Origin: Planctomycetes bacterium RBG_16_41_13
GTDB lineage: Bacteria > Planctomycetota > Brocadiia > Brocadiales > Brocadiaceae
DNA length: 5,754 nt
NCBI GenBank assembly: GCA_001828295.1
Contig: MHYI01000073.1
Span: forward strand, 1 to 5,754
Reading direction: 5' to 3'
Below the pieces are notes generated by a model, which was not told where the DNA came from, searched no databases, and saw only the letters and a list, made by a program, of their open reading frames with translations. Below, piece by piece: positions 1-5,443 of the stretch. How positions within the stretch are numbered: the stretch's first letter is position 1; the number at the start of each line of letters is the position of its first letter. A program made the position numbers and the translations under genes.

Positions 1-352
1 CCTGTGCAATAGCGTATTCGTTACAATGTGACAATGAGACCTCGGCAGTATTGATATTCTTCTCTTCAACTAATTCTTTTACGTTTCCATAAAAATTCAG
101 ATATGGCTTCCCTTTTTCATCATTTAACAACTCGACGTCAGTCCATTTTATTTTACCGGTCCATCCGGTTCCTAAAGCTTTGAACATAGCTTCTTTCGTA
201 GCAAAACGTGCCGCTAAATGTTGATGTCTGTTCTTTTTCGGTAAACAATACTCAAGTTCTTTCACCGTATAAATTTTATTTAAAAATCTTTCGTTGGAAA
301 GACACAACTTCTTTATACGATTTATTTCAACTATGTCAATGCCTATAAACAT
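1..352 (-). CDS. acpS: Holo-[acyl-carrier-protein] synthase (AcpS), 3' end cut by window edge
   Basis: AcpS transfers 4'-phosphopantetheine from coenzyme A to the conserved serine of apo-acyl carrier protein, switching on fatty acid synthesis in the cytoplasm. Reading leftwards from the ATG at 352-350, 117 residues are visible. The N-terminus MFIGIDIVEI carries the Mg-binding Asp (D6). The second signature, RFATKEAMFKALGTG (residues 49-63), holds the metal-binding Glu (E54) and the CoA-contacting Lys (K58). The segment SLSHCNEYAIAQ (106-117) is the usual C-terminal strand with its conserved His. The family is usually about 120-130 residues, so only a few are lost past position 1. The ATG is chosen because AcpS proteins start just before this I-G-x-D motif. 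It has only a weak GGA before it. A stronger AAGGAG (383-388) lies 30 bases upstream, 15 bases before an in-frame TTG (367-365), which could be an alternative start adding five residues. A good promoter lies at 419-447. Confidence 0.95.
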   Translation of the reverse strand, partial: MFIGIDIVEINRIKKLCLSNERFLNKIYTVKELEYCLPKKNRHQHLAARFATKEAMFKALGTGWTGKIKWTDVELLNDEKGKPYLNFYGNVKELVEEKNINTAEVSLSHCNEYAIAQ

Positions 353-382
353 ATAAATCCGAACCAACCAAAACTATCGTAA

Positions 383-388
383 CTCCTT
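383..388 (-). promoter_or_regulatory. Shine-Dalgarno-like AAGGAG in the acpS leader
   Basis: On the minus strand AAGGAG reads from 388 to 383. It sits 30 bases before the family-supported ATG (352) and 15 bases before an in-frame TTG (367), so it does not fit either start well. It is the strongest ribosome-binding match in the leader and is recorded because it bears on the start choice. Confidence 0.4.
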
Positions 389-418
389 ATAAAATAAGTA
401 TCTAATATAATTTTTCGC

Positions 419-447
419 ATTGTACAGACTAATAAATGTAAAGTCAA
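419..447 (-). promoter_or_regulatory. Putative sigma-70-type promoter for acpS
   Basis: On the minus strand TTGACT (447-442) and TACAAT (424-419) are separated by exactly 17 bases, five of six matches to each consensus hexamer. Transcription would begin near 412, giving a leader of roughly 60 bases before the acpS ATG that includes the AAGGAG at 388-383. Matches arise by chance in AT-rich DNA, but the quality of both boxes, the spacing and the position make this the best promoter candidate in the window. Confidence 0.6.
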
Positions 448-480
448 CGACAATTTATTGTAAGCGCAAAATTAACATCT

Positions 481-735
481 TTACAGACGATGTATCACCA
501 CATATAAATTACATTTTCGATGCACATCGCAAAATCCAGTATGCGCAATATCATCTTTCCTGTTCAAAACAATAAGCCCTTGTATATCGATAGTTGCATA
601 TTTACAATCTTACCTTTTTGAGCAATCTGTTCAATTTTATCAGTTGTTATTCAAATCTTCTGCGATTTTACAAAACACCTTACTTATTGCTTGACTCACT
701 GTTAATTGATTAATAAACTGAGATGAAATTTTCAT
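481..735 (-). pseudogene. Possible decayed short gene (open-frame scraps)
   Basis: On the minus strand an ATG at 735-733 opens a 31-residue frame (MKISSQFINQLTVSQAISKV...) ending at TGA 642-640. The same frame reopens after several stops and runs 609-481 without an ATG, giving a protein-like stretch including LIVLNRKDDIAHTGFCDVH. The frame between them that is not blocked (DKIEQIAQKGKIVNMQLSIY) is shifted by one base. Two frameshifts would join the three pieces into one polypeptide, as in an old pseudogene. No Shine-Dalgarno sequence precedes the ATG, the product is not recognised, and chance open frames are a real alternative. Confidence 0.2.
691..719 (+). promoter_or_regulatory. Putative sigma-70-type promoter for cysH
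   Basis: TTGACT (691-696) and TAAACT (714-719) are 17 bases apart. The -35 box matches five of six consensus positions and the -10 box four of six. Transcription would start near 726 and leave a leader of nearly 120 bases before the chosen cysH ATG, containing the weak CAACC/GGTTG hairpin at 740-759. The -10 match is moderate, so this is suggestive only. Confidence 0.4.
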
Positions 736-825
736 TTTTCAACCATTACAACAGGGTTGCCCCACACATCCTTGCGAAATTTTAATTTTATTTTTACGAT
801 AAAACAACTTTTACATAATTATACC

Positions 826-830
826 GGGAG
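826..830 (+). promoter_or_regulatory. Ribosome-binding site GGGAG supporting the cysH start at 844
   Basis: GGGAG ends 13 bases before ATG 844, slightly long but the only purine-rich match near any in-frame start. A different ATG at 833 lies only two bases after it, out of frame, and opens just 19 codons; its spacing is too short for normal initiation. Confidence 0.45.
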
Positions 831-843
831 TTATGCAAAACGA

Positions 844-1584
844 ATGGAACAAACAATGCAACTGGATATTATCTCAGTTAATCAAAAACTGAGAAATTTT
901 TCCGTCGCGGAAAGAATACAATGGGCAGTTGACAATTTCGGAAGAGATGCAATTTTATTAAGCAGCATGCAAAAGACGGCTTCAGTATTAATGCACTATT
1001 TTTATTCCCTGGGTCTCGAAAATTACATCTTATTTGTCGATACGGGATACCATTTCACCGAAACATTACAACTCAGGGATGAATTCATTTTACGATACAA
1101 ATTAAACATGGTCACATTGTACCCTGAACTTACTATAGAGCGACAAGAAAAACAGTACGGCAAGAAGTTGTATCAATATATTGACGGACAGAAAGAATGT
1201 TGTCGTTTAAGAAAAGAGGTACCCTATCTTAGTTACATGAAAAAAAATGGTTTGAGGTTGTCTATGGGTGGTCTGAGACAAACGGAAGGCGGAAAACGCT
1301 CGAAATTAGAGCCTTTATTGCGGGACCCGAGAATAGATGGTTATGCACTCCACCCGCTTTTTGACTGGTCGGATGAACAAATAGAATCCTACCTGCTTGA
1401 AAATGACATACCGATTCATCCGTTACATAATAAGAATTATCCCAGCATTGGTTGCGAGTGCTGCACAACGCCCGTAAGACAGGGGGAAAACCCAAGGGCA
1501 GGTCGCTGGAGGCACTTAAATGAATCATCTGACAATGTCCCAAAATATTGCAATATTAACTTTTCCGATGGTTCAGGCATTTGA
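844..1584 (+). CDS. cysH: APS/PAPS reductase, CysH family, [4Fe-4S] APS-reductase type
   Basis: CysH reduces adenylyl sulfate (APS) or its 3'-phospho form to sulfite with thioredoxin, in cytoplasmic sulfate assimilation. The 246-residue protein shows the family's nucleotide-binding loop SSMQKTASVL (40-49), DTGYHFTETLQLRD (66-79), the paired cysteines KECCRLRKEVP (C119, C120), GLRQTEGGKR (143-152), and GCECCTTPVRQGENPRAGRW (203-222). C119/C120 with C204/C207 match the four iron-sulfur ligands of APS reductases, which PAPS-specific enzymes lack, so APS is the likelier substrate. The C-terminal catalytic motif, normally KECGLH, reads KYCNIN, keeping the Cys (C236) but losing the Glu, Gly and His. 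C206 is an extra cysteine inside the CxxC pair. The frame stays open up to a TTG at 757, but the start is put at ATG 844 because homology-like sequence begins there and GGGAG (826-830) lies 13 bases ahead; ATG 856 is also possible. Length is normal for the family. The next gene follows after 32 bases. Confidence 0.92.
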   Translation: MEQTMQLDIISVNQKLRNFSVAERIQWAVDNFGRDAILLSSMQKTASVLMHYFYSLGLENYILFVDTGYHFTETLQLRDEFILRYKLNMVTLYPELTIERQEKQYGKKLYQYIDGQKECCRLRKEVPYLSYMKKNGLRLSMGGLRQTEGGKRSKLEPLLRDPRIDGYALHPLFDWSDEQIESYLLENDIPIHPLHNKNYPSIGCECCTTPVRQGENPRAGRWRHLNESSDNVPKYCNINFSDGSGI

Positions 1585-1616
1585 CTTTATCCATTGTGGT
1601 ATGATAGAATCCGGTC

Positions 1617-2102
1617 ATGTATAGAACATTTGCGATATTTTTATGTTTATCAGTATTTTTATTAAAGACTGCGCACGTTATTGCCGTTGAGGTTGATGTT
1701 GCTCCAAGGATTACCGATAGGGAAATCATTGAAAGACTTACTCAACTGGAATACGGACAAAAAAATTTAGAAAAACAATTAGAAGGCCTGCGTTCTGAAA
1801 TGAACACAAAATTTGATGCTGTCGACAAGAGATTTGATGCTGTCGATAAGAGATTTGATGACCTACGTTCTGAGATGAACGCCAAATTCGCATCTGTAGA
1901 CAAAAGGTTTGACATACTCCAGTGGATGTTTGGCCTCTTTATTACCATAAGCATTATAATTCTTGGCTTTGTTCTAAGAATGTTATGGTTGATGCAAAAG
2001 AAGCAAACGATAATGGAATCAACACTTGAAAAACAAAAGGAAGAACTTGCCTTTATAAGAACTTTGATTGAAAAACTTATCCCGCCTAAAGGAGTATTAT
2101 AG
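1617..2102 (+). CDS. Membrane-anchored coiled-coil protein with FDAVDKR heptads
   Basis: A 161-residue protein of unknown function. Residues 1-24 look like a signal peptide (hydrophobic FAIFLCLSVFLL, then AHVIA). Residues about 33-99 are a predicted coiled coil, with heptads FDAVDKR at 66-72 and 73-79, FDDLRSE at 80-86 and FASVDKR at 91-97. Residues about 103-126 (WMFGLFITISIIILGFVLRMLWLM) form a membrane helix, followed by a Lys/Glu-rich helical tail (127-157). With a cleaved signal peptide, the coiled coil would lie outside the cytoplasmic membrane and the positively flanked tail inside. Short proteins with degenerate FDxVDKRF heptads and one membrane helix are common in bacteria, often labelled t-SNARE-like or DUF1640-like from composition alone, so no function should be read from that label. 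It follows cysH by 32 bases with no terminator between, so co-transcription is possible. No good Shine-Dalgarno sequence precedes the ATG; the signal peptide supports this start. Confidence 0.82.
   Translation: MYRTFAIFLCLSVFLLKTAHVIAVEVDVAPRITDREIIERLTQLEYGQKNLEKQLEGLRSEMNTKFDAVDKRFDAVDKRFDDLRSEMNAKFASVDKRFDILQWMFGLFITISIIILGFVLRMLWLMQKKQTIMESTLEKQKEELAFIRTLIEKLIPPKGVL
1812..1853 (+). repeat. Two tandem 21-bp units encoding FDAVDKR heptads
   Basis: Units 1812-1832 and 1833-1853 differ at one base (GTCGAC versus GTCGAT) and each encodes FDAVDKR. A third, more diverged heptad follows. A longer 75-base period is also visible: the LRSEMNxKF segment recurs at residues 58-66 and 83-91. The near-identity points to recent in-frame duplication, which lengthens the coiled coil by whole heptads. 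Confidence 0.9.
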
Positions 2103-2222
2103 CATCAACGATAAATACCCGCATTGTGCACATATTTTTTGCTTCACCAGAATAGCCTGGAGCGGGTTCGGATGTGCAAGCGGCCGCGCACCCACCCACT
2201 ACAGAACAACTATACTGTAAGG

Positions 2223-2307
2223 GTTCACAAATAGGGATTTATTGGTTTGTACTTAACATTTGCTTACATAAATGGTTAGATTGTTTCGGAAATCATATTT
2301 TGTGAAC
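2223..2307. repeat. 9-bp inverted repeat flanking a 67-base AT-rich core
   Basis: GTTCACAAA (2223-2231) is the exact reverse complement of TTTGTGAAC (2299-2307), and outer G/C bases extend the similarity (GG before the left arm, CC after the right). The core is 67 bases of AT-rich sequence. This could be the ends of a small non-autonomous element, a remnant, or coincidence. No target-site duplication was identified. Confidence 0.35.
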
Positions 2308-2320
2308 TCCTTGAGTATAT

Positions 2321-2343
2321 ATTCGGCATCCGTATCGTTTTTT
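2321..2343 (+). terminator. Weak intrinsic terminator-like hairpin
   Basis: ATTCGG (2321-2326) and CCGTAT (2330-2335) can pair with one mismatch around a CAT loop, followed by CG and six T (2338-2343). The short stem makes it weak. It would end plus-strand transcription from the coiled-coil gene, though about 220 bases after its stop, and just before that transcript would run antisense into the opposing gene. Confidence 0.3.
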
Positions 2344-2345
2344 GT

Positions 2346-4478
2346 TTAGTATTCTATCCAATATTCCCAATTCCAGATTCTGTTTTCTTTAATAAGTTCC
2401 GTGCTTTGCGAGTACACATCCGACACCATACTGTTGTACAATTCAAGCTGTTCTTTGTAGCGAGAGTCTTCGCATAGATTAAACTTTTCTTCCCTGTCGT
2501 TCTCAATATCATATAAATATTCTTTTTTTGTGTCAAAGTGAGTAAAATATTTATGATTTTTAAACCGGATTCCCGCTGATGCTCCGCCATTCGCCGTTGC
2601 AAAAAATGCCCTCGCATCCCGATTCTCAAAACGCCTCAGAAGAGAATGTCCAATAAATGGATTTGGGATTTCTATGCCTAATCGGTCAAGGATTGTTGGC
2701 CCTATGTCTGCCAATTGTCTGACTTCACTAATTTTTTGTCCGGGAGCAATATTCCAATTTTTCCCAATAAGAGCGATAGGTATCCATACGAGGTCTTCCC
2801 ATAATATATTCTGTTCTCTTTCCGGGTGGGGATAGAACCAATTAATGCCGTGGTCGCTCGTCACAATAATGATGGTATTTTCCAGTTTTTCACTTGATAA
2901 TACCTTTTCTAAAAAATCGCCCAGTGTATCGTCAGAATATCTTGCAATATTCGATAATTGATTCTTCACATCGTTATGATCGTTCATTTCAAATTCCTTT
3001 TCCGGTAATTTAAAAGGATGATGCATGGAAATCGTTTGAATTGTCATAAAAAAAGGACGGGGATCATCGCGATTTTCCATCAAATCATATGAAAATTCAA
3101 ATAAATCTCTGTCTTTTAATCCCCAGTTAAACATTTCCATATCTTTTATCGGTTCATTTGTCCTGTCGTATCTGGTCTCAAACCACCCGGCAAACCTGGT
3201 CAAATGATTCCCAAATCCAATATCTCCACCGTGAACATAGATTGTTTCATATCCCCGTCTTTTTAAAATTTCAGGAAATGACAACAAGTTCAGGTCAAGG
3301 TTGTATTTAAAAATCCACTCTGTTGAAAGACGGGGAAGTATCGAACAGTACACAGAAATAAGAGACCATCTCGTTTGAGTGCCATTGCAATACGCATTCG
3401 TAAAAAGTACGCCATGTTTATCCGTTATTTCACAAAATCTCGGAGTCGATGGCACGGAATAACCAATGCAATCTACATTAACCGCGCGCACACCTTCCCA
3501 ATGAATAAATATAATGTTTGGCGGTTCGGCATCACACCCGGAACAATCTTCATCAATTCCATTTCTAGGAATGTCATATGCTCCGGGATAAATATTCGGG
3601 TCATAATCGTTGCAATCATCTTTCAAGGCATATCCGTCCCCGTCTTTGTCTTCATTGCATACCGCCTCCGGCAATTTCCCAAGTTTACATAAATGGTGCA
3701 AGTTTGCCTTTAATAGAGGATAATCAGGGTCTGGATATATCCATGGCTGATGCTTTATACGGTCATCGTTAAGCGGAAGGGTATCCAATATTTTTTCAAT
3801 ATCCTTGGAATTTCTGCTCTTTATTTCATCTCCAAAAACAAGGTGTTTTACAAAGGCAATGTTATAGTTTTCAGTCAAGTTGGTAATGAGCGCCGTTTTT
3901 AACGGAACATATTGAACAACTATTCCAGCCACCAGAATAAAAAGTGAGAGTGCGAATGAGTAACGGGATAAAAACACCTTTTCAAATTGTTTTATTGAAA
4001 TAACCAAACTAAAAAAAAGAAATATTCCGGGAAAAATAAGAAGTTCAAAAGCCATGCACAAAGGATGAGAAAATTCGAAAAATGAGCTTGAAATATGGCC
4101 TGTATAATTGAGGAAACTAAGATGGGTACTATTGAAATGAAAGCCAAAATATCTGAAAAACTCTACGTTGGCCATCATGATTGCAAGGAGTACGGAGAAA
4201 AATACTTTTAATGAAATCCCAAAAATTTTTATTACCTTATCAGGCATTATATCTGCCACTTTAAGCAGATATAAAAGCTGGATGGGGATAAGCAATGAAC
4301 ATACAAAAGCGCCGTCACGCAGAAAGCCAAGAACAAACGGATACACTCCGCCGGTAATTATCGTAGTATCCGCCGGCAGCCCTCCCCGGTAAAAATACCA
4401 AATCCTGGGCACGCTCATAAATATCCACAGGAGTATTATTGGTGTAACAAATGCTTTATTGAAATAATGTCTTTTCAT
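2346..4478 (-). CDS. LtaS/sulfatase-fold membrane phosphotransferase with embedded MopE-type metal-binding motif
   Basis: A 710-residue inner-membrane protein. About five hydrophobic helices (near residues 9-29, 46-72, 86-104, 139-161, 172-192) precede an extracytoplasmic catalytic domain (about 320-660) of the alkaline phosphatase/sulfatase fold. Compared with lipoteichoic acid synthase LtaS, the likely metal and catalytic residues are E328 (IFIHWEGVRA), nucleophile T369 (NGTQTRWSL), H486/H487 (SMHHPF), and D542-H543 (VTSDHG). The formylglycine motif C-x-P/A-x-R of true sulfatases is absent, so phosphoglycerol or phosphoethanolamine transfer from a phospholipid is more likely than sulfate ester hydrolysis. 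Between the two parts, residues 277-315 form a MopE-type motif: DKDGDGY, then DDCNDYDP, PGA, and NGIDEDCSGC. Such motifs are thought to bind calcium or other metals. The donor and acceptor are unknown; Gram-negative relatives such as OpgB modify periplasmic glycans. The ATG fits the first membrane helix but lacks a clear Shine-Dalgarno sequence. It lies 129 bases downstream of dgkA on the same strand. Confidence 0.85.
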   Translation of the reverse strand: MKRHYFNKAFVTPIILLWIFMSVPRIWYFYRGGLPADTTIITGGVYPFVLGFLRDGAFVCSLLIPIQLLYLLKVADIMPDKVIKIFGISLKVFFSVLLAIMMANVEFFRYFGFHFNSTHLSFLNYTGHISSSFFEFSHPLCMAFELLIFPGIFLFFSLVISIKQFEKVFLSRYSFALSLFILVAGIVVQYVPLKTALITNLTENYNIAFVKHLVFGDEIKSRNSKDIEKILDTLPLNDDRIKHQPWIYPDPDYPLLKANLHHLCKLGKLPEAVCNEDKDGDGYALKDDCNDYDPNIYPGAYDIPRNGIDEDCSGCDAEPPNIIFIHWEGVRAVNVDCIGYSVPSTPRFCEITDKHGVLFTNAYCNGTQTRWSLISVYCSILPRLSTEWIFKYNLDLNLLSFPEILKRRGYETIYVHGGDIGFGNHLTRFAGWFETRYDRTNEPIKDMEMFNWGLKDRDLFEFSYDLMENRDDPRPFFMTIQTISMHHPFKLPEKEFEMNDHNDVKNQLSNIARYSDDTLGDFLEKVLSSEKLENTIIIVTSDHGINWFYPHPEREQNILWEDLVWIPIALIGKNWNIAPGQKISEVRQLADIGPTILDRLGIEIPNPFIGHSLLRRFENRDARAFFATANGGASAGIRFKNHKYFTHFDTKKEYLYDIENDREEKFNLCEDSRYKEQLELYNSMVSDVYSQSTELIKENRIWNWEYWIEY
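3534..3650 (-). other. MopE-type metal-binding motif inside the phosphotransferase
   Basis: This segment encodes residues 277-315 of the phosphotransferase. It has the order typical of the MopE-type putative metal-binding motif: an acidic DxDGDGY loop, DDCNDYDP, PGA, then NGIDEDCSG with paired cysteines (C289 and C312, plus C315 nearby). Asp-rich loops like these coordinate calcium in related repeats. Only one copy is present, placed just after the membrane part, so it faces outside the cytoplasmic membrane if the helices are assigned correctly. Confidence 0.8.
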
Positions 4479-4607
4479 AGATGCATCAACGAAATGAAAT
4501 AAGGTTTACTATAAACGGCGTGTATATAAAGTGGGAAGAAACGTAAACGTATTGATAGCTATTTTCTCCTCTTATATACGTCCATGCGTACACCTTTCTG
4601 TTTACAG

Positions 4608-4961
4608 CTATAGGACATATAACCATTGGGAAATAGCAACCATCCATACAATAAACCAACTTACCAGGCTCAGGAAAACAGCGGCGCTCCCGCAGTCTTT
4701 TGCACGTTTTACCTTAACATTAAATTCTGGAGAAACAATATCGGCTATTAATTCCAGAGAAGTATTCAAAAGTTCAACAATAAGCACGATAATATTACAA
4801 ACGATTAACAGAAGTTTTAAGCAGAGCGAAACCTTTATGCATAAAGCAAGAGGCAGCAATATACCTGTAGCAATTATCTCCTGCCTAAAAGCATGTTCAG
4901 TAGAAAAGGTATCTTTTAATCCACAAAGAGAATACGTCAATGCCCTCCATAAACGCTTCAT
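4608..4961 (-). CDS. dgkA: Diacylglycerol kinase, DgkA family
   Basis: DgkA is a small trimeric inner-membrane kinase that makes phosphatidic acid from diacylglycerol and ATP. The 117-residue product is close to the E. coli length (122) and shows the whole signature: GLKDTFSTEHAFRQE (14-28), then VELLNTSLELIADIVSPE (62-79) with E63, N66, E70 and D74, and KRAKDCGSAAV (85-95) with K88 and D89. By comparison with E. coli DgkA, E70 is the likely catalytic base and the others bind metal-ATP or substrate. Three hydrophobic helices (about 30-45, 47-66, 94-115) match the family. The ATG gives the normal N-terminus (MKRLWRAL) but has no clear Shine-Dalgarno sequence. It is upstream of, and on the same strand as, the LtaS-like phosphotransferase, with 129 bases and no obvious terminator between. 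In Gram-negative bacteria DgkA recycles diacylglycerol left by head-group transfer, which fits this neighbour. Confidence 0.95.
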   Translation of the reverse strand: MKRLWRALTYSLCGLKDTFSTEHAFRQEIIATGILLPLALCIKVSLCLKLLLIVCNIIVLIVELLNTSLELIADIVSPEFNVKVKRAKDCGSAAVFLSLVSWFIVWMVAISQWLYVL

Positions 4962-4972
4962 ATTTTATACTT

Positions 4973-4989
4973 ATTTGTTTAAAACAAAT
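4973..4989. promoter_or_regulatory. 17-bp palindrome just upstream of dgkA
   Basis: ATTTGTTT (4973-4980), a single A, and AAACAAAT (4982-4989) form a perfect 8-bp inverted repeat ending 11 bases before the dgkA ATG. The position would suit an operator or a leader hairpin that masks initiation. Being built almost wholly of A and T, it could also be chance; no regulator is recognised. Confidence 0.35.
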
Positions 4990-4999
4990 TAAACAGATG

Positions 5000-5177
5000 G
5001 TTGCCCCCCCAATGTTTTATCACTTCAGAAGGAATGCAAAAGACAGACACAAATGAAAATTACGATCAATTACTTGTAATGCGAATTATTGAGTATAATA
5101 TGTTCCCTATATGTCTATTTTTATTAGAGATAGATGTATTTTTCACATTTTTATTTTCTATGAAAAAAAGGGGCAAC
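5000..5177. repeat. Inverted GTTGCCCC/GGGGCAAC pair enclosing 162 bases
   Basis: GTTGCCCC (5000-5007) and GGGGCAAC (5170-5177) are exact inverted copies. The same octamer occurs a third time at 756-763, which is more than expected for a GC-rich 8-mer in AT-rich DNA of this length. They may be the ends of a small mobile element or a genome-wide short motif; no target-site duplication was seen. Confidence 0.3.
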
Positions 5178-5247
5178 ACTTCAAATAACAAAATACGCAT
5201 ATTTTTATTGTATGTAATACATCAGTAAAACCAAGTGAAAAATATGT

Positions 5248-5276
5248 TGATTTTGGTAGTTAGTATCTATATACAT
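5248..5276 (+). promoter_or_regulatory. Putative promoter for the 5448 gene
   Basis: TTGATT (5248-5253) and TATACA (5271-5276) are 17 bases apart, with four matches to each consensus box. The leader to the ATG at 5448 would be about 165 bases. AT-rich context makes chance matches likely, so confidence is low. Confidence 0.3.
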
Positions 5277-5437
5277 ATACATGTACAGGTTTTTTCTTTC
5301 TATAAAAAGCTGCTTTTGTACAACAGATATAAGAATTATGCGCCAGGGAGATATGCTTGTTTAAATGAATTGCTTAACGAAAAAGATTGATATTCCTTGC
5401 GTTCCATGAGTAAATAAAAATTTTTCAGAGGCGGGAA

Positions 5438-5443
5438 AGAGGA
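5438..5443 (+). promoter_or_regulatory. Ribosome-binding site of the 5448 gene
   Basis: AGAGGA ends four bases before the ATG at 5448, the clearest Shine-Dalgarno match in the window. It is the main reason for accepting this small unrecognised frame as a gene. Confidence 0.7.

Larger units (their letters stand above)
353..843. other. Gene-free region between divergent acpS and cysH
   Basis: About 490 bases with no convincing gene. It holds a promoter candidate for each flanking gene (419-447 minus, 691-719 plus). It also holds minus-strand open-frame scraps: a 31-codon ATG frame (735-640) and, in the same frame after several stops, a 42-codon frame without an ATG (609-481). A weak hairpin is formed by CAACC (740-744) and GGTTG (755-759), and one copy of the octamer GTTGCCCC lies at 756-763. 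I saw no tRNA, riboswitch or terminator that I could support. Confidence 0.6.
2103..2345. other. Convergent intergenic region with GC-rich patch and inverted repeat
   Basis: This 243-base stretch lies between the 3' ends of the coiled-coil gene and the LtaS-like gene. It holds a GC-rich patch (about 2158-2200, including GCGGCCGC at 2180-2187) that stands out from the AT-rich surroundings, a 9-bp inverted repeat (2223-2231 and 2299-2307), and a weak plus-strand terminator-like hairpin at 2321-2343. On the minus strand a frame reads through the GC-rich patch (SCSVVGGCAAACTSEPAPGY) but has no supported start. No gene is called. Confidence 0.6.

Noticed and set aside
757..843. TTG at 757 as the cysH start, adding 29 residues
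   Set aside because: No Shine-Dalgarno sequence precedes it, the added residues are AT-driven and unlike the family, and ATG 844 has GGGAG upstream and gives a normal length.
1262..1543. Minus-strand open frame of 93 codons inside cysH
   Set aside because: It overlaps the conserved iron-sulfur region of cysH on the other strand and has no independent support.
1581..1605. TTGACT (1581-1586) and TATGAT (1600-1605) as a promoter for the coiled-coil gene
   Set aside because: The spacer is only 13 bases, far from the usual 16-18, and the -10 box is too close to the ATG at 1617 for a normal leader.
2125..2140. TGTGCACA followed by six T as a terminator after the coiled-coil gene
   Set aside because: The palindrome has no loop and too short a stem to form a stable terminator hairpin.
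3375..3772. Two overlapping plus-strand open frames
   Set aside because: They are antisense to the phosphotransferase gene, which has clear motifs throughout this stretch.
2346..4478. Classification of the 710-residue protein as a true sulfatase
   Set aside because: The fold is shared, but no C-x-P/A-x-R formylglycine motif is present. The putative nucleophile is a Thr in the LtaS-like position.
4531..4992. Long plus-strand open frame of 153 codons
   Set aside because: It lies antisense to dgkA, whose full family signature is on the minus strand; the plus-strand product has no recognisable features.
5094..5099. Perfect TATAAT on the plus strand as a promoter
   Set aside because: No acceptable -35 box is found at 16-18 bases upstream, and such hexamers are frequent by chance here.
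5001..5228. Plus-strand frame of 75 codons (TTG) or 64 codons (ATG 5034)
   Set aside because: Purines nearly touch the ATG, the product is a low-complexity Phe/Leu/Ile sequence, and the DNA is very AT-rich. Most likely a chance open frame.
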